A DNA stretch of 64,000 nt, taken from Filosporella fistucella (Eukaryota; Ascomycota; Leotiomycetes; Helotiales). Location of the stretch: assembly GCA_030077755.1 (NCBI GenBank), contig JAQJZZ010000004.1, forward strand, positions 186,001-250,000. Reading direction: 5' to 3'. Shown piece by piece: positions 24,629-34,146 of this stretch (the first letter of the stretch is position 1; every line of letters begins with the position of its first letter). The translations under genes and the position numbers were made by a program. The notes below the pieces were generated by a model. The model saw only the letters and a program-made list of their open reading frames with translations, ran no database searches and was not told the DNA's origin.

Positions 24629-25573
24629 CTATACTTCGGGAAAATGCTCCAAAAACCCTTCCAGGCTGGTCGCTTCAGTACCGAACTTCTTGTTATCCAA
24701 TGGTCCCAGGCTCCAGGTCCCCTTGAGGCACGATAGAACAAAGTATCGTCGATGCCATTCCCACATTCCCCTTCGTCCATGCTTTTCTTTCTCGGCAACC
24801 GCCAGTTTCTCCAAGTCGCTCACGCTTCCCTTCTGAGTTACATTTACCTTCACTCCTCTCACCTTTTCATAAGTCTCTTTCACCTCGTTCAGACTCGCGC
24901 TGAATGATCGAAATGTGAAGAATCCGCCGTCTTCCGCTCCATCAGCAGTAATGACCTCTACTCCCCATTTTCCACAATCTTCCTCTGTCGAGAAATCCCA
25001 TTTCTCATTCCCTGTTCCCCAAACATCCATTTTCCCACCTTGACCCTTCTCAACATGACAATCCCAAATCCCACCTACTTGCGGCGTAAACCCATCTTGT
25101 CCCCCAACGCCAAAGAAAACTTCCGCCAGCATTCCACTAAAAATATGACAAATCTTGATACTTGACGTCAACTCAGCTTGCACATGGAAACAGCGAATTG
25201 GATCATATATAGGCCAATCCGTTCCAAATTCCACCTTCCGCCAATCATAATTCCAGCCTGCTGCTAGAAAGTGCTTTATGCCTGCTTTCTCAGCTGCTCG
25301 GAGGAGATGTAATTGACCGTCCAGATGCAGGATTGGGAGACCGGAATAGGCACATATTACTGCATCGGCTCCTATGCACGCTTTTTCTAGGGCGGGAATG
25401 TCGTCGTAAGAATTGCTTGTTATGAAGGAGTCGAAATTTGAATGAGTGGTAATTGAAGAGGGGAGTTTAGATGGGTTTCGGCCTAGACCTCGGACTTTGT
25501 GGCCTTTGGATAGGGCGTGGTTTGCGGCATGCTGGCCGATGTTGCCTGTAATTCCAGCGATGAGGATGAGCAT
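24629..25573 (-). CDS. NmrA-like NAD(P)-binding protein
   Basis: A single exon of 314 residues from the ATG at 25573 (MLILIAGITGNIGQ). The N-terminus has the Rossmann dinucleotide motif G-x-x-G-x-x-G (G7, G10, G13) followed by an Arg-rich loop (GLGRNPSKL), which in the atypical SDR family hints at NADP. The segment ADAVICAYSG and the conserved AEKAGIKHFLAAGW block fit the NmrA/isoflavone-reductase group. Such proteins act as redox-sensing regulators or as reductases of phenolic substrates; the sequence does not tell which. The gene is convergent with VMA12 and has a TATA box about 100 nt upstream. Confidence 0.88.
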   Translation of the reverse strand: MLILIAGITGNIGQHAANHALSKGHKVRGLGRNPSKLPSSITTHSNFDSFITSNSYDDIPALEKACIGADAVICAYSGLPILHLDGQLHLLRAAEKAGIKHFLAAGWNYDWRKVEFGTDWPIYDPIRCFHVQAELTSSIKICHIFSGMLAEVFFGVGGQDGFTPQVGGIWDCHVEKGQGGKMDVWGTGNEKWDFSTEEDCGKWGVEVITADGAEDGGFFTFRSFSASLNEVKETYEKVRGVKVNVTQKGSVSDLEKLAVAEKEKHGRRGMWEWHRRYFVLSCLKGTWSLGPLDNKKFGTEATSLEGFLEHFPEV

Positions 25574-25673
25574 GGTTCTGGTGCTTGTTTGGTGCACAAT
25601 ATAATTGAATCTTGTTGTTTGGAAAGAAGCTTAAAGATTAAAATATGATGCCGTTGAGAGAACGAACACTCCT

Positions 25674-25681
25674 CTTATATA
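25674..25681 (-). promoter_or_regulatory. TATA box of the NmrA-like gene
   Basis: Minus strand reads TATATAAG about 100 nt upstream of the ATG at 25573. Confidence 0.5.
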
Positions 25682-26462
25682 CTTACATTCCCATTCACGT
25701 ATGAAAGATGTGCGTGAAGGTAAGTTCCAGCCCAGTGTACAACCCTTCCCCACAATCATGTAGTTTAGACGAGGGGTAATTTCGACTCATCATGAGCAAC
25801 CTCGAAAGCCCATGGGCGATTTACAACACACTTCGAGTTGCACTTCGAACGGCAGTCATAAAGCACTGCTTCAATGCATTGTATGTTTTATGTTACTTCA
25901 AAGGGGATGAGCTTTATGATGTGTACAAGCAGCAAGCTTGGTAGTGCGGTGGCTGGAAGGGCTCACAACATCGCCGTCCAAATTCATTTGATTTGCATGG
26001 ATCGTGGCATTTTCGCGATTTGATCAATTCTATGTATCGGCTTGATCATGAAATAATTGTATATGTAAGAACACGACTCCATTTCATACCTTGCCTGCAG
26101 CATTTCAATGTCTCAATTCCCACAATTGCCGCGTCCTCCTTTACCAAGCTCTGAAGTCGAGAGCATTGAAGGTATCATTCTGTATATCAAACAAGCCAGC
26201 AATCGGAACACAACAAATAGGTGATAGCATCCAATGCCTTCATGGAATTCACGCCCCAGATGGTATATTCAGGCATCTGCACAACATTTTAAGACAGGGC
26301 GTTCATCACGTGCAGGATTGACTCAGTAACCGGTATTTTTAGATCTCGGTGCAGCTCCTCAGCCTCACGCCTCACTACACCAGGCTGGAGCCAGCTCATA
26401 TAAGTCTATCTTCGTGTCCATATTTTTGAGATGCAACCGTGGAGACTGAAAATATTGAAACG
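25682..26462. other. Intergenic region between NmrA-like and 2EXR genes
   Basis: About 780 bp between divergent genes; I see no gene or strong motif. Confidence 0.5.
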
Positions 26463-27876
26463 ATGTCTTCTTCAAGCGATCAGTCAAATACAGTATCAAC
26501 TCCATCAGACACTGGAAATCGCACTCCAGGGTGGAATATCTCAGCACCGACGCCGCCAGCAACCTGGATACCACAAGCCACTCCCTTCTGGGCTCCGACT
26601 CCTTCTCCGCCTCCAAGAACTGGGCCATATGAAGTCCTCGTTGGAGATGGACTTTATCAAAGAGAAAACCACGCACGATCTCCAGTCTTTAATCCCGATC
26701 ATCTGGCAGATGTCGCCGTTACGATCCAGAAAAATTCTACCCGTCGAATCCGACATCCTACTGCTCCTCGGATTCCAGTGAAAAATTGGACAGAGGAAGA
26801 AGATATAGCTCTCCTCTCGTCTCCAACTGGTCGCCTCCCTGGAAAACATCATACAACCTGTCACCACCGTCTTCAATTCCTCAAAACTGAAGCTGCGGAA
26901 AGGATCGCGAAGTTTGAGGACTTCAAATACTTCAACAAATTGCCATTGGAATTGCGCCTCAAGATCTGGGAAATTGCAGCTTGGGAGCCGAGAATGGTAG
27001 AGATTCATTCTTCCAGAATGTCTGTAAACTTCAGTCTGTCACCAGAAGGGGCCAAACTGCCCGAGCTCGTCAACTACTTTGGATGGGATGGCCCTCATAC
27101 CAGAGAAGGTGTGCTATTTCGCAGTCAAACACTGAACCCGCCACTTCTATTCACCTGTACCGAGTCTCGAAGCGTAGCTTTACGCCGGGGATACACTCGG
27201 GCTCATCTTCGAAATAGTCCTTTCCCAGATACAGTATATTTCGATGTACTTCAAGACACGATGTTCATCTCATCGAAAAACATGTGGCGATGGATCATGG
27301 CATCTGAACTAACATCTAGCGAGAGGAAATCAGCGTGGCAGCATCAATATCCACATGGAGATGCTGTTGAGAATTTGGAGGTGAATCTCAGACACATGGC
27401 ACTCGATGCTGGCTTCTTTCTAGGAAAGCCTTGCAAGAATGAGGATGGATCAGTGAGTCTCCCTAGTGCAAGTATTCGGAGATAAATTACTGAAAATCAA
27501 ATAGTATGCCGAATTTCCTGTAACTAAAAGGCGTCCAGGAAGGCGCCAAATCCAACCAGCAGCTATCAATTGCACTACCAGTTTCTGCGCTGGGTTTAAG
27601 CGTCTAACTTCCCTTACATTGGTACTCAGTGATGCCTTCCCAAATCCGCTCACGGAGAGCTGTTTCAAAGCTATGAGACTGGAGGTTCCTTCTTATGAAA
27701 ATACGAAATACTACAAAGAGCTTGTTGCGATGAAGGGAATTCTAGAGGTGGCCGTGACTAAACGAATCGGAGAAAGGGGAATGTGGAATATAGGTCATGT
27801 TTCCGGGCATACACCTGTGGAGGATAGGGAGATTAAGGTGGATATTATGGTTGTGAGAAGTTTTGACAAGAAGTGA
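26463..27876 (+). CDS. 2EXR-domain protein
   Basis: Exons 26463..27452 and 27505..27876 (52-nt intron, GTGAGT...AATAG) give 453 residues. Residues 1-110 are Pro-, Ser- and Thr-rich and probably disordered. The hallmark of the fungal 2EXR family appears at about 154-172: F-K-x-F-x-K-L-P-L-E-L-R-L-K-I-W. The rest follows the usual pattern (LLFTCTESRSVALRRGY, then TVYFDVLQDTMFIS). These proteins are very abundant in filamentous fungi and resemble F-box-like folds; no biochemical role is established. The second exon keeps the family-like strand pattern through VVRSFDKK. The ATG chosen is the first in frame. Confidence 0.88.
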
Positions 27877-28186
27877 TTGGTGAGGGGTGAGGAGACAATA
27901 CTTTACGACCTTGACGAATTTCTTAGATTTTGGAGGTTGATACCAATTTGTTGATGGTCAATTTGGAGAAAAATGGCTGAGGTTTCTGTCTCCCTAGTTG
28001 GTTTGGAACTTTATCAGACTGGTGACAAGCATGCCAAATGTTCGTCTTTTGATAGCTTTACGCATGACAATATGTTATTCAGAATTCGTGAATTTATTAC
28101 TTCTTTACTAGGAATTGACATCCATCAAGTATTCCAAATGCAAAAACCCAAGGCCCTTAGGATGGATTCAGCTGCGGTGAAATTTC
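27877..28186. other. Convergent intergenic region
   Basis: 310 bp between the 2EXR gene and the ABM gene; nothing recognisable. Confidence 0.6.
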
Positions 28187-28665
28187 TTATCTAGAAGCAA
28201 AGCCAGCGAAGGGCTTGATTGTCTTGATATCCAACGGAGCAGCAAGAACATTCTCCTTGGGCAGAAGTTGACCCAGTTCTTGGAAATAAGAAGTCTTGAA
28301 GTGATTCTCGTACGCAGCTTGATCTTTGTCTTTGACAGTATCAGTACCCATCGTCTGGAGAAGCAGTTTCAACTCACAGATCTCTTCTACTACAAACACA
28401 TTGACCCCATCACCACCATATTGCTCAAACATTTGGTATTTGTGCTGAAGTTACTCGTTAGATTAAATTCTCAGGCAGAAAGAGGGAGTAATAGACTGAC
28501 AACATCGGCTTCGTTCTTCTGAACATTACTAGCAAGTTCGGTGAGAAGCTCCTTGACCTGGTCACAGCGGTCAGTCAAGCCGACCCCTTATCCAAGCCGA
28601 GCGCTTACGCGAGCCTCCTTTCCGTCAGCTGGGGTAATGATTGCAACGACGTGGACCTCAGACAT
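28187..28665 (-). CDS. Small ABM-fold monooxygenase (YgiN-like)
   Basis: Three exons (28665..28609, 28557..28501, 28444..28187; introns 51 and 56 nt) give 123 residues. The start MSEVHVVAIITPADGKEAR, the helix VKELLTELASNVQKNEADV and the strand KYQMFEQYG match the dimeric alpha-beta barrel pattern of the antibiotic-biosynthesis-monooxygenase superfamily. The conserved AAYENHFKTSYFQELGQLL block also fits. Members act on quinol-type or reactive small molecules, or as stress-linked proteins without cofactor. The exact substrate is unknown. The gene diverges from a formaldehyde-dehydrogenase-like gene over 526 bp, so the two may be co-regulated (inference). Confidence 0.85.
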
Positions 28666-29191
28666 GATTGATCGATATTCCTAATATATCTGCAAAAATA
28701 CGCAAAGTGATAAAAGAAAAAGAGTGTTGCAATGCACTTCTTTCCCTTAAATTCCAAGTCAAGACTAAAGTTTCAGCTTCCCCGCCTTTAAAAAAAGCGG
28801 TCTCGCACAGCAGAATCCGCTTCTCCTCGGCCAAACCCCATCGTGCTATTTTGAATCACTTCTAAAATAGTCACCCAGAACGGGTCCAGACCAAGAAAAC
28901 ACAAATCATGGAACATAATCACGTGCAGTTCATTCTTGGAAATGCATTGGTGATCGTTACCTAAACAGAGGGAATGCCAAATACCGACGCAACCCCGCAA
29001 TGAGGGGTCGATCCATGGCACTCATCACTTTCTCAACGTCAGCGCGGGGAGGTGATGACAGCGGATGAGCCGGGCATAAAACTGTGTTTCCTGTTATATT
29101 ATATTTCTATTTCTATTCTCATTTTGTTTTTGTTGAAAGTTTATTGAATTCCAATTGGAGATCTATATTTCAGCTTGAATAACGATATAAA
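28666..29191. promoter_or_regulatory. Shared upstream region of ABM and formaldehyde dehydrogenase genes
   Basis: 526 bp between divergent ATGs. An AT-rich run near 29090-29110 (TTATATTATATTTC) may serve as TATA element for the plus-strand gene. Confidence 0.4.
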
Positions 29192-30766
29192 ATGTCTCAA
29201 ACACAGACTATGAAGGCGGTGGTGTATCAAGGTATGTGATCATTGGGTTAGAACACAGATAGGGCTGATTTTGGGTGTGTAGAACCCTTCAAGGTGACGG
29301 TTGAGGAGAGACCTCTTCCTAAACTTGAGCACCCTGATGACTGCCTTATTGAAGTTACTACGGCTGCTATTTGTGGGTAAGTGAAAGGTTTCGCTTTCTA
29401 TATTAGGATTAGGGGGCAGCAGCAAACATTTGTTGCTACTATCCCTGTTCCCTTTCATAGATGGTCTCTGGATATGAAAACTTGCTGATTCGTTGATAAG
29501 TTCCGATCTTCACATGTATCAGGGCAGAACAGCTGCCCAAGGGGGCTTGTGTTTTGGTGAGTCGATCCTTGAATCCTTCATTATTCATATGTGGAGTGTT
29601 TAATGTTTATACCTGATTCAATGCTGATTGCTGTCCAGGACATGAAAACATGGGAATTGTGATTGAGACTGGGAGTGGAGTCTCACTGTTGAAGAAAGGA
29701 GACAGAGTTGTGATGCCATTCAATGTCGCGGACGGACGTTGCAGAAACTGTGAAGAGGGTAGAACTGCTTTCTGCACTGGTGTAAATCCGTGAGTAATTG
29801 ATGTCCTATACTCCTGAAGAGTGTATGATTAATAAAAACAGAGGATTTGCTGGTGGTGCTTACGGATATGGTCTGTGATGGCTATCTATTTAAAAGTATT
29901 CAAATGTTGACACGAAGTTACAGTTGCGATGGGACCCTACCAAGGAGGTCAAGCCCAATACATCCGCGTCCCATACGCCGATTTCAACTGCCTCCCACTC
30001 CCAGCCGGAAAAGAGCACGAATCAGACTTCATTCTCCTCGCCGACATTTTCCCTACCGGCTGGCACGGCGTCGTCCTCTCTGGCTTCAAACCCGGAGAGA
30101 CCATCGCCATCTTTGGTGCCGGTCCCGTAGGTCTCATGGCCGCCTATTCCGCCGTCCTCCGTGGAGCCTCCAAAGTATTCGTCGTCGACTCCGTCAAAGA
30201 GCGGTTAGCGGCTGCTAAGAAAATTGACTGTGTTCCTATTGATTTTAGCAAAGTTGATGCAGTAGAGGAGATCATCAAGTTGAATGGTGGACAGATGGTT
30301 GATAGGAGTGTTGATGCTGTAGGCTATCAGGCTAGTGCTCAGGATGGGAAGAAAGAAGCTCCTAGTATCATTTTGGAGAATTGTATCAAGGTTACGAGAC
30401 CAACTGGTGGGATTGGGGTTCCTGGATTATATGTCCCGAGTGATCCAGGAGCGCCTGACTCGAACAGTGGGCAGGGAATGTTGTTGATTAGTTTTGGGAA
30501 GCTATTTGAAAAGGTGAATAGGTCCCCTATATATCTTGATACATGAGCTAATAACAGAAAAGGGACTGACGATTGGCACTGGTCAATGCAATGTCAAGTC
30601 TTACAATCGCTATCTACGAGATATGATTATTTCTGGTCGGGCAAAGCCTTCTTTTGTCGTCTCTCACGAGATTGGCATTGATGAGGCTCCACAGGCGTAC
30701 ACCAAGTTCGATCGTCGTGAGGATGGATATACTAAGGTTTTGATTCATCCCAATGGCGGATTCTGA
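29192..30766 (+). CDS. Zinc alcohol dehydrogenase, glutathione-independent formaldehyde dehydrogenase type
   Basis: Seven exons (29192..29231, 29283..29376, 29501..29556, 29639..29789, 29842..29870, 29924..30513, 30563..30766; introns 49-124 nt) give 387 residues. The catalytic zinc ligands are Cys44 (AAICGSDLH), His65 (FGHENMG) and Asp164 (LLADIFPTGWHG). The NAD site is GAGPVG at about 188-193 with VVDS after the next strand. The layout follows bacterial formaldehyde dismutase and dehydrogenase, which oxidise aldehydes or alcohols without glutathione. Of the four structural-zinc cysteines only three are visible (98, 101, 109); the position of the first is Asp95. The 29-nt fifth exon is unusually small but is needed to keep the conserved GFAGGAYGY block. 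Confidence 0.92.
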
Positions 30767-31183
30767 GAGGCTTGAAGTATTAGGGAGGATTTTGCTGTAC
30801 AGTACGAGGAACGCAAGTAGTGAGCTCATGTAGTTGAGGAAATATGAAAGTGTGCACTGTGAACTCAGATGTCCGGTTTTGAGAACCTTTCTATATGGAG
30901 TTCGATCTGAGATTGCTGGCAACATCTTGTGTGAATCAGATGACAATGCCATAATGAATCCGCAGTAATGCCTGCTCAACCCCAATCACAGGAATCAAAA
31001 GCCCAATTCTCTGAGCATGAATCACTCACCTCCTCACTACCACTTAAACGCCCCCATCATATTTAAAATCCCAACCCCTTCATATCCACCATCTCCATTC
31101 TTCCACACGTCAAAATATCACACCCAGACCTTTTTCCCCTCCTTACCTACTCCCTTCAAAAGCCTCACCCAATTTCCACACAA
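30767..31183. other. Intergenic region
   Basis: 417 bp. The second half is C-rich and probably the promoter and leader of the small gene at 31184. No other gene seen. Confidence 0.55.
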
Positions 31184-31459
31184 ATGTGCAAACAATACTT
31201 TTACATCTTCTTAGCTTGTCCATGCAAGGAAGCCATTCTTAGGCTTTCAGGCGAACAACTGATTGAAAATTGTACTCAAGATAAGCTTGGAGTAAGCTGT
31301 GAGATTACAGAGAGGTGTTTTAGGAAGTGGGGAATGTGCGATGGGTGTTTGGAGAGGGATAATGAGGATGGAAAGGCTGTTGATAAGAAGGAGAAGGAGG
31401 AAGGAGGGAAAGATGGTGGGGTATTAGGATTTTTGAAGAAGGTTAAGGAGGGTTGGTGA
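31184..31459 (+). CDS. Small Cys-containing hypothetical protein
   Basis: A single-exon frame of 91 residues starting at an ATG (MCKQYFYIFLACPCKEAI). Seven or eight cysteines lie in the first 55 residues, followed by a Lys/Glu-rich, Gly-containing tail ending FLKKVKEGW. There is no clear signal peptide. Small proteins opening with MCK and holding Cys pairs are common and uncharacterised in filamentous fungi. The Cys spacing might hold a metal, but no standard finger is seen. It is convergent with the repeat-precursor gene. The gene is judged real from codon texture, ATG context and C-rich leader. Confidence 0.6.
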   Translation: MCKQYFYIFLACPCKEAILRLSGEQLIENCTQDKLGVSCEITERCFRKWGMCDGCLERDNEDGKAVDKKEKEEGGKDGGVLGFLKKVKEGW

Positions 31460-31767
31460 TAGGGAAGGTTGGTGTTGTGCCTGCATGGCTAGCAGGGAGT
31501 CATATGTCCTTGATGTAACTCCAACCCTCATTAGTATATTTCCAAGCCACGATCATACTTTCCCTACGCTTTCCAATTCCATCATAAGAGTAATTTCACA
31601 TCAGCACACCTCTCACATGTTGAACCCAAAAAATATTTGAAACCCTAGATGTATTTCATAACGAAAGTAAGAAAATTTCATATATACAGCAACCGTTTTT
31701 CTCAACCCAAAATCTCATCCATCCTATCCCTAACCCTTAAAACCTCAAATCCAACCAAATAAACAAC
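31460..31767. other. Convergent intergenic region
   Basis: 308 bp between the small Cys protein and the repeat precursor. AT-rich; nothing else seen. Confidence 0.6.
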
Positions 31768-32790
31768 CTAAGTATGACCAGGCTTATCATCATTCCCCTT
31801 TCCATTCTTCTTCCTATCATCTCCTTTCTCCGCTTCCCGACGCTTGGTGTGGTTTGGGCCGTCATCGTTGCCCTTCTTGTGGCCGGCGGGATCATCTTCA
31901 CCGTGCTTTGCTTTAGGCTCTCTCTTGTGGTGTCCGGCTGGATCATCGTTGCCCTTATTGTGGCCAGCGGGGTCGTCATTGCCATGCTTTGCTTCTGGCT
32001 CTCTCTTATGGTGGCCAGCTGGATCATCATTCCCCTTCTTGTGGCCGGCGGGATCATCTTCGCCGTGCTTTGCTTCTGGCTCGCGCTTAGTGTGTCCTGG
32101 ACCATCATCATTTCCGTGTTTCGCCTCTGGCTCACGCTTGGTGTGGCCAGGTCCATCATCATTTCCCTTGTGGTGTCCAGCTGGATCATCTTCGCCGTGC
32201 TTTGCTTCTGGCTCACGCTTGGTGTGTCCTGGACCATCATCATTTCCCTTGTGGTGTCCAGCTGGATCATCTTCGCCGTGCTTTGCTTCTGGTTCACGCT
32301 TGGTGTGACCAGGTCCGTCATCTTTGCCCTTCCCCTTTCCAGGCTTCTTGTCATCACCCTTCTCTGGCTCCCGACGTTTGGTGTGTCCTGGACCATCATC
32401 ATTTCCCTTGTGGTGACCTGCTGGATCATCCTTGCCGTATGGCTTGGTGCCATCATCGTTATCTCCTCCCTTATTCTTATCCTTGTCTTTATCTTTGTCG
32501 TCGTTGTCGTCTTTGCCATGATCTCTGCCCAAGATGGCAGCGGAGATGGTTTCCTCACGCTTGGCATAGGCGGCAAGGTTGAGAGCAGAGCCTTGGGGAG
32601 CTGCCTCACGTGCGTTGAGGGAGGAGTCTGGAGTCTGAAGATACGTGTTAGCTAGATGTTGGGTGGGGAATGATGAAATTTCAGGAGGACACTGAGCTGT
32701 ATCAAAGAAGGCTATAGGACATACTGGTAGGGCAAAGATCGCTGGTGAAGCCACCAGGGCCATAGACAAGGCAATGTTTTGGAAGCGCAT
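31768..32790 (-). CDS. Secreted Kex2-type repeat precursor (alpha-factor-like layout)
   Basis: Exons 32790..32725 and 32634..31768 with a 90-nt intron (GTATGT, CTAAC branch, CTTCAG) give 310 residues. Residues 1-20 form a signal peptide (MRFQNIALSMALVASPAIFA). A pro-region ends at K47-R48. Nine Lys-Arg sites follow the signal (R48, 109, 135, 162, 189, 206, 233, 260, 287). Most are 27 residues apart and one is 17. Five of the KR sites are followed directly by EPEA, one by EPKA and two by REPE or REAE. This mirrors the KR-EAEA spacer of yeast alpha-factor, cut by Kex2 and trimmed by a Ste13-type dipeptidase. The predicted units are Gly-, Asp- and His-rich (for example KHGEDDPAGHHKGNDD, ending GPGHT), with no aromatic or Cys. 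Function is unknown; a secreted peptide or metal-binding peptide is plausible. It does not resemble the usual W- or C-containing ascomycete alpha-pheromones. Confidence 0.85.
   Translation of the reverse strand: MRFQNIALSMALVASPAIFALPVCPIAFFDTAQCPPEISSFPTQHLANTYLQTPDSSLNAREAAPQGSALNLAAYAKREETISAAILGRDHGKDDNDDKDKDKDKNKGGDNDDGTKPYGKDDPAGHHKGNDDGPGHTKRREPEKGDDKKPGKGKGKDDGPGHTKREPEAKHGEDDPAGHHKGNDDGPGHTKREPEAKHGEDDPAGHHKGNDDGPGHTKREPEAKHGNDDGPGHTKREPEAKHGEDDPAGHKKGNDDPAGHHKREPEAKHGNDDPAGHNKGNDDPAGHHKREPKAKHGEDDPAGHKKGNDDGPNHTKRREAEKGDDRKKNGKGNDDKPGHT
31840..32373 (-). repeat. 81-bp coding tandem repeat
   Basis: The DNA coding residues 110-287 of the secreted precursor is a tandem array with 81-bp period (27 codons). 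One copy is shortened to 51 bp. Because the units are in phase, all six frames stay open over long distances, which explains several overlapping shadow frames. Confidence 0.9.
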
Positions 32791-32886
32791 TGTAGCTGAT
32801 GTCCTCGAAAGAAAGTATGTATATGAAAAGAATGAATGTGTCTGAAATGATGAAAATGATTCAAGTTGAGAGGGTACAGTCTTGCA

Positions 32887-32894
32887 ATATATAA
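32887..32894 (-). promoter_or_regulatory. TATA box of the repeat-precursor gene
   Basis: Minus strand reads TTATATAT about 100 nt upstream of the ATG at 32790. Confidence 0.5.
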
Positions 32895-34146
32895 TCATCT
32901 AGAGAAATGCATTCACCACTCACAGAGATCTAGGCCATGGATGAGTGGTCGAGATGATGTCCTATGCAATGCAGCAGCCACAGCAGTATCAGAGTTTATT
33001 TCAAATTTAGACGCAGAGTCAAAGTTACAACCACCGCCATCTAGTGTATGGCTTCATTGGTCTGGAAAGTTGACCAGTGTTTGGAAAGTAACCGCCAGGG
33101 GGTGCGCGGCACTCAGCTGCTGACCTTGAAGCAGCTTTGCAAACAGGTTTACAGAGTGAACCATAACGACAAAGTTACAAATTGAAATACTTCAAATTGC
33201 GTATGCGTTATTTTCTTCGGGATTTGAAATCTTCACACTTGTGCAACTTTTCCCGGAGAATCAACACAAGACGCTTCCATCTCTTGGAGCAAAGCTTTTT
33301 GCAACCAAGCTCTTCGAGATCTCCTTGAATCCAGAGGCGTAACGCACGATCTGATAACCTGCTCCTTGACCCAACTTGCAGCAATTAGCAGAGATTAGCA
33401 GAGATTAGCAGCGGTAGTCTAATCCTAGCCAGGTTTAGCGACAGCCTGACATGAGGATCTGATAACATGAGCCAGATGTCCAGCCGGGTTTGAATCCGGC
33501 TCTAACCACGGGACGACTGCCGCCAAGAGCCTCACCCCTATTCTCCGCGTTGAAGCTTTGCCGCCCAGGCGAGCCAGGCCTTACGTATGCGTCAACCTAA
33601 TCTGATCTGACCTGGCTAGTAGTGGCCTGACACCACACCCTCTGGCATCTAGAACGCGGGGAACAAGATAGTTTAATTGGTTGTCATTGATTAGTATTGT
33701 TGATATTCTGGCGATGCGCGATGAAGACTGGATGCTTTCCTTGAATTGCGGGATGATGCCAAGCGCCAATGCGATAATGGATCCGAGAGACGGGACAATG
33801 GACGACTACTAAGTCGGTGCATTGCACTTTTCATCCACGTACCGCCTCAAGATGGACCAGTGACATTCTCCACGTATATCAAAATATACCTTCCACATGA
33901 AAATTACACGTGGATGTGGCTTACAACTATAGCCGAGCACTTCTCTATGTGAAAAATGTACCTAATGTGGCTTTCATCTGCAACCAACCAGTCTGAAGTC
34001 AGGAAATGGAGATACTTCCGAGGAGCATACAAAGCTCAAGCCACGTTTCAACCACCAAAGTTGTGTAAAGGCTATATGCCACATTATGATTCTACGATAA
34101 TTACTAATACGCTCTAAAAACGCACACAATCTTACAAATACCCCAT
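32895..34146. other. Intergenic region with a 10-bp repeat
   Basis: About 1.25 kb without a gene. It carries the tandem repeat at 33381-33410 and a B-box-like motif near 33505. Small frames here look like chance. Confidence 0.5.
33381..33410. repeat. 10-bp tandem repeat (GAGATTAGCA)
   Basis: Three adjacent copies; the first is GCAATTAGCA and the next two are perfect GAGATTAGCA. Confidence 0.85.

Noticed and set aside
31737..32655. Long frames on both strands across the repeat precursor
   Set aside because: They are shadows created by the in-phase 81-bp repeat; only one minus frame has signal peptide, intron and KR sites.
31768..32790. Repeat precursor as a dikaritin/ustiloxin-type RiPP
   Set aside because: Repeat units lack Tyr or other crosslinkable aromatic residues, and no UstYa-type (DUF3328) gene lies nearby.
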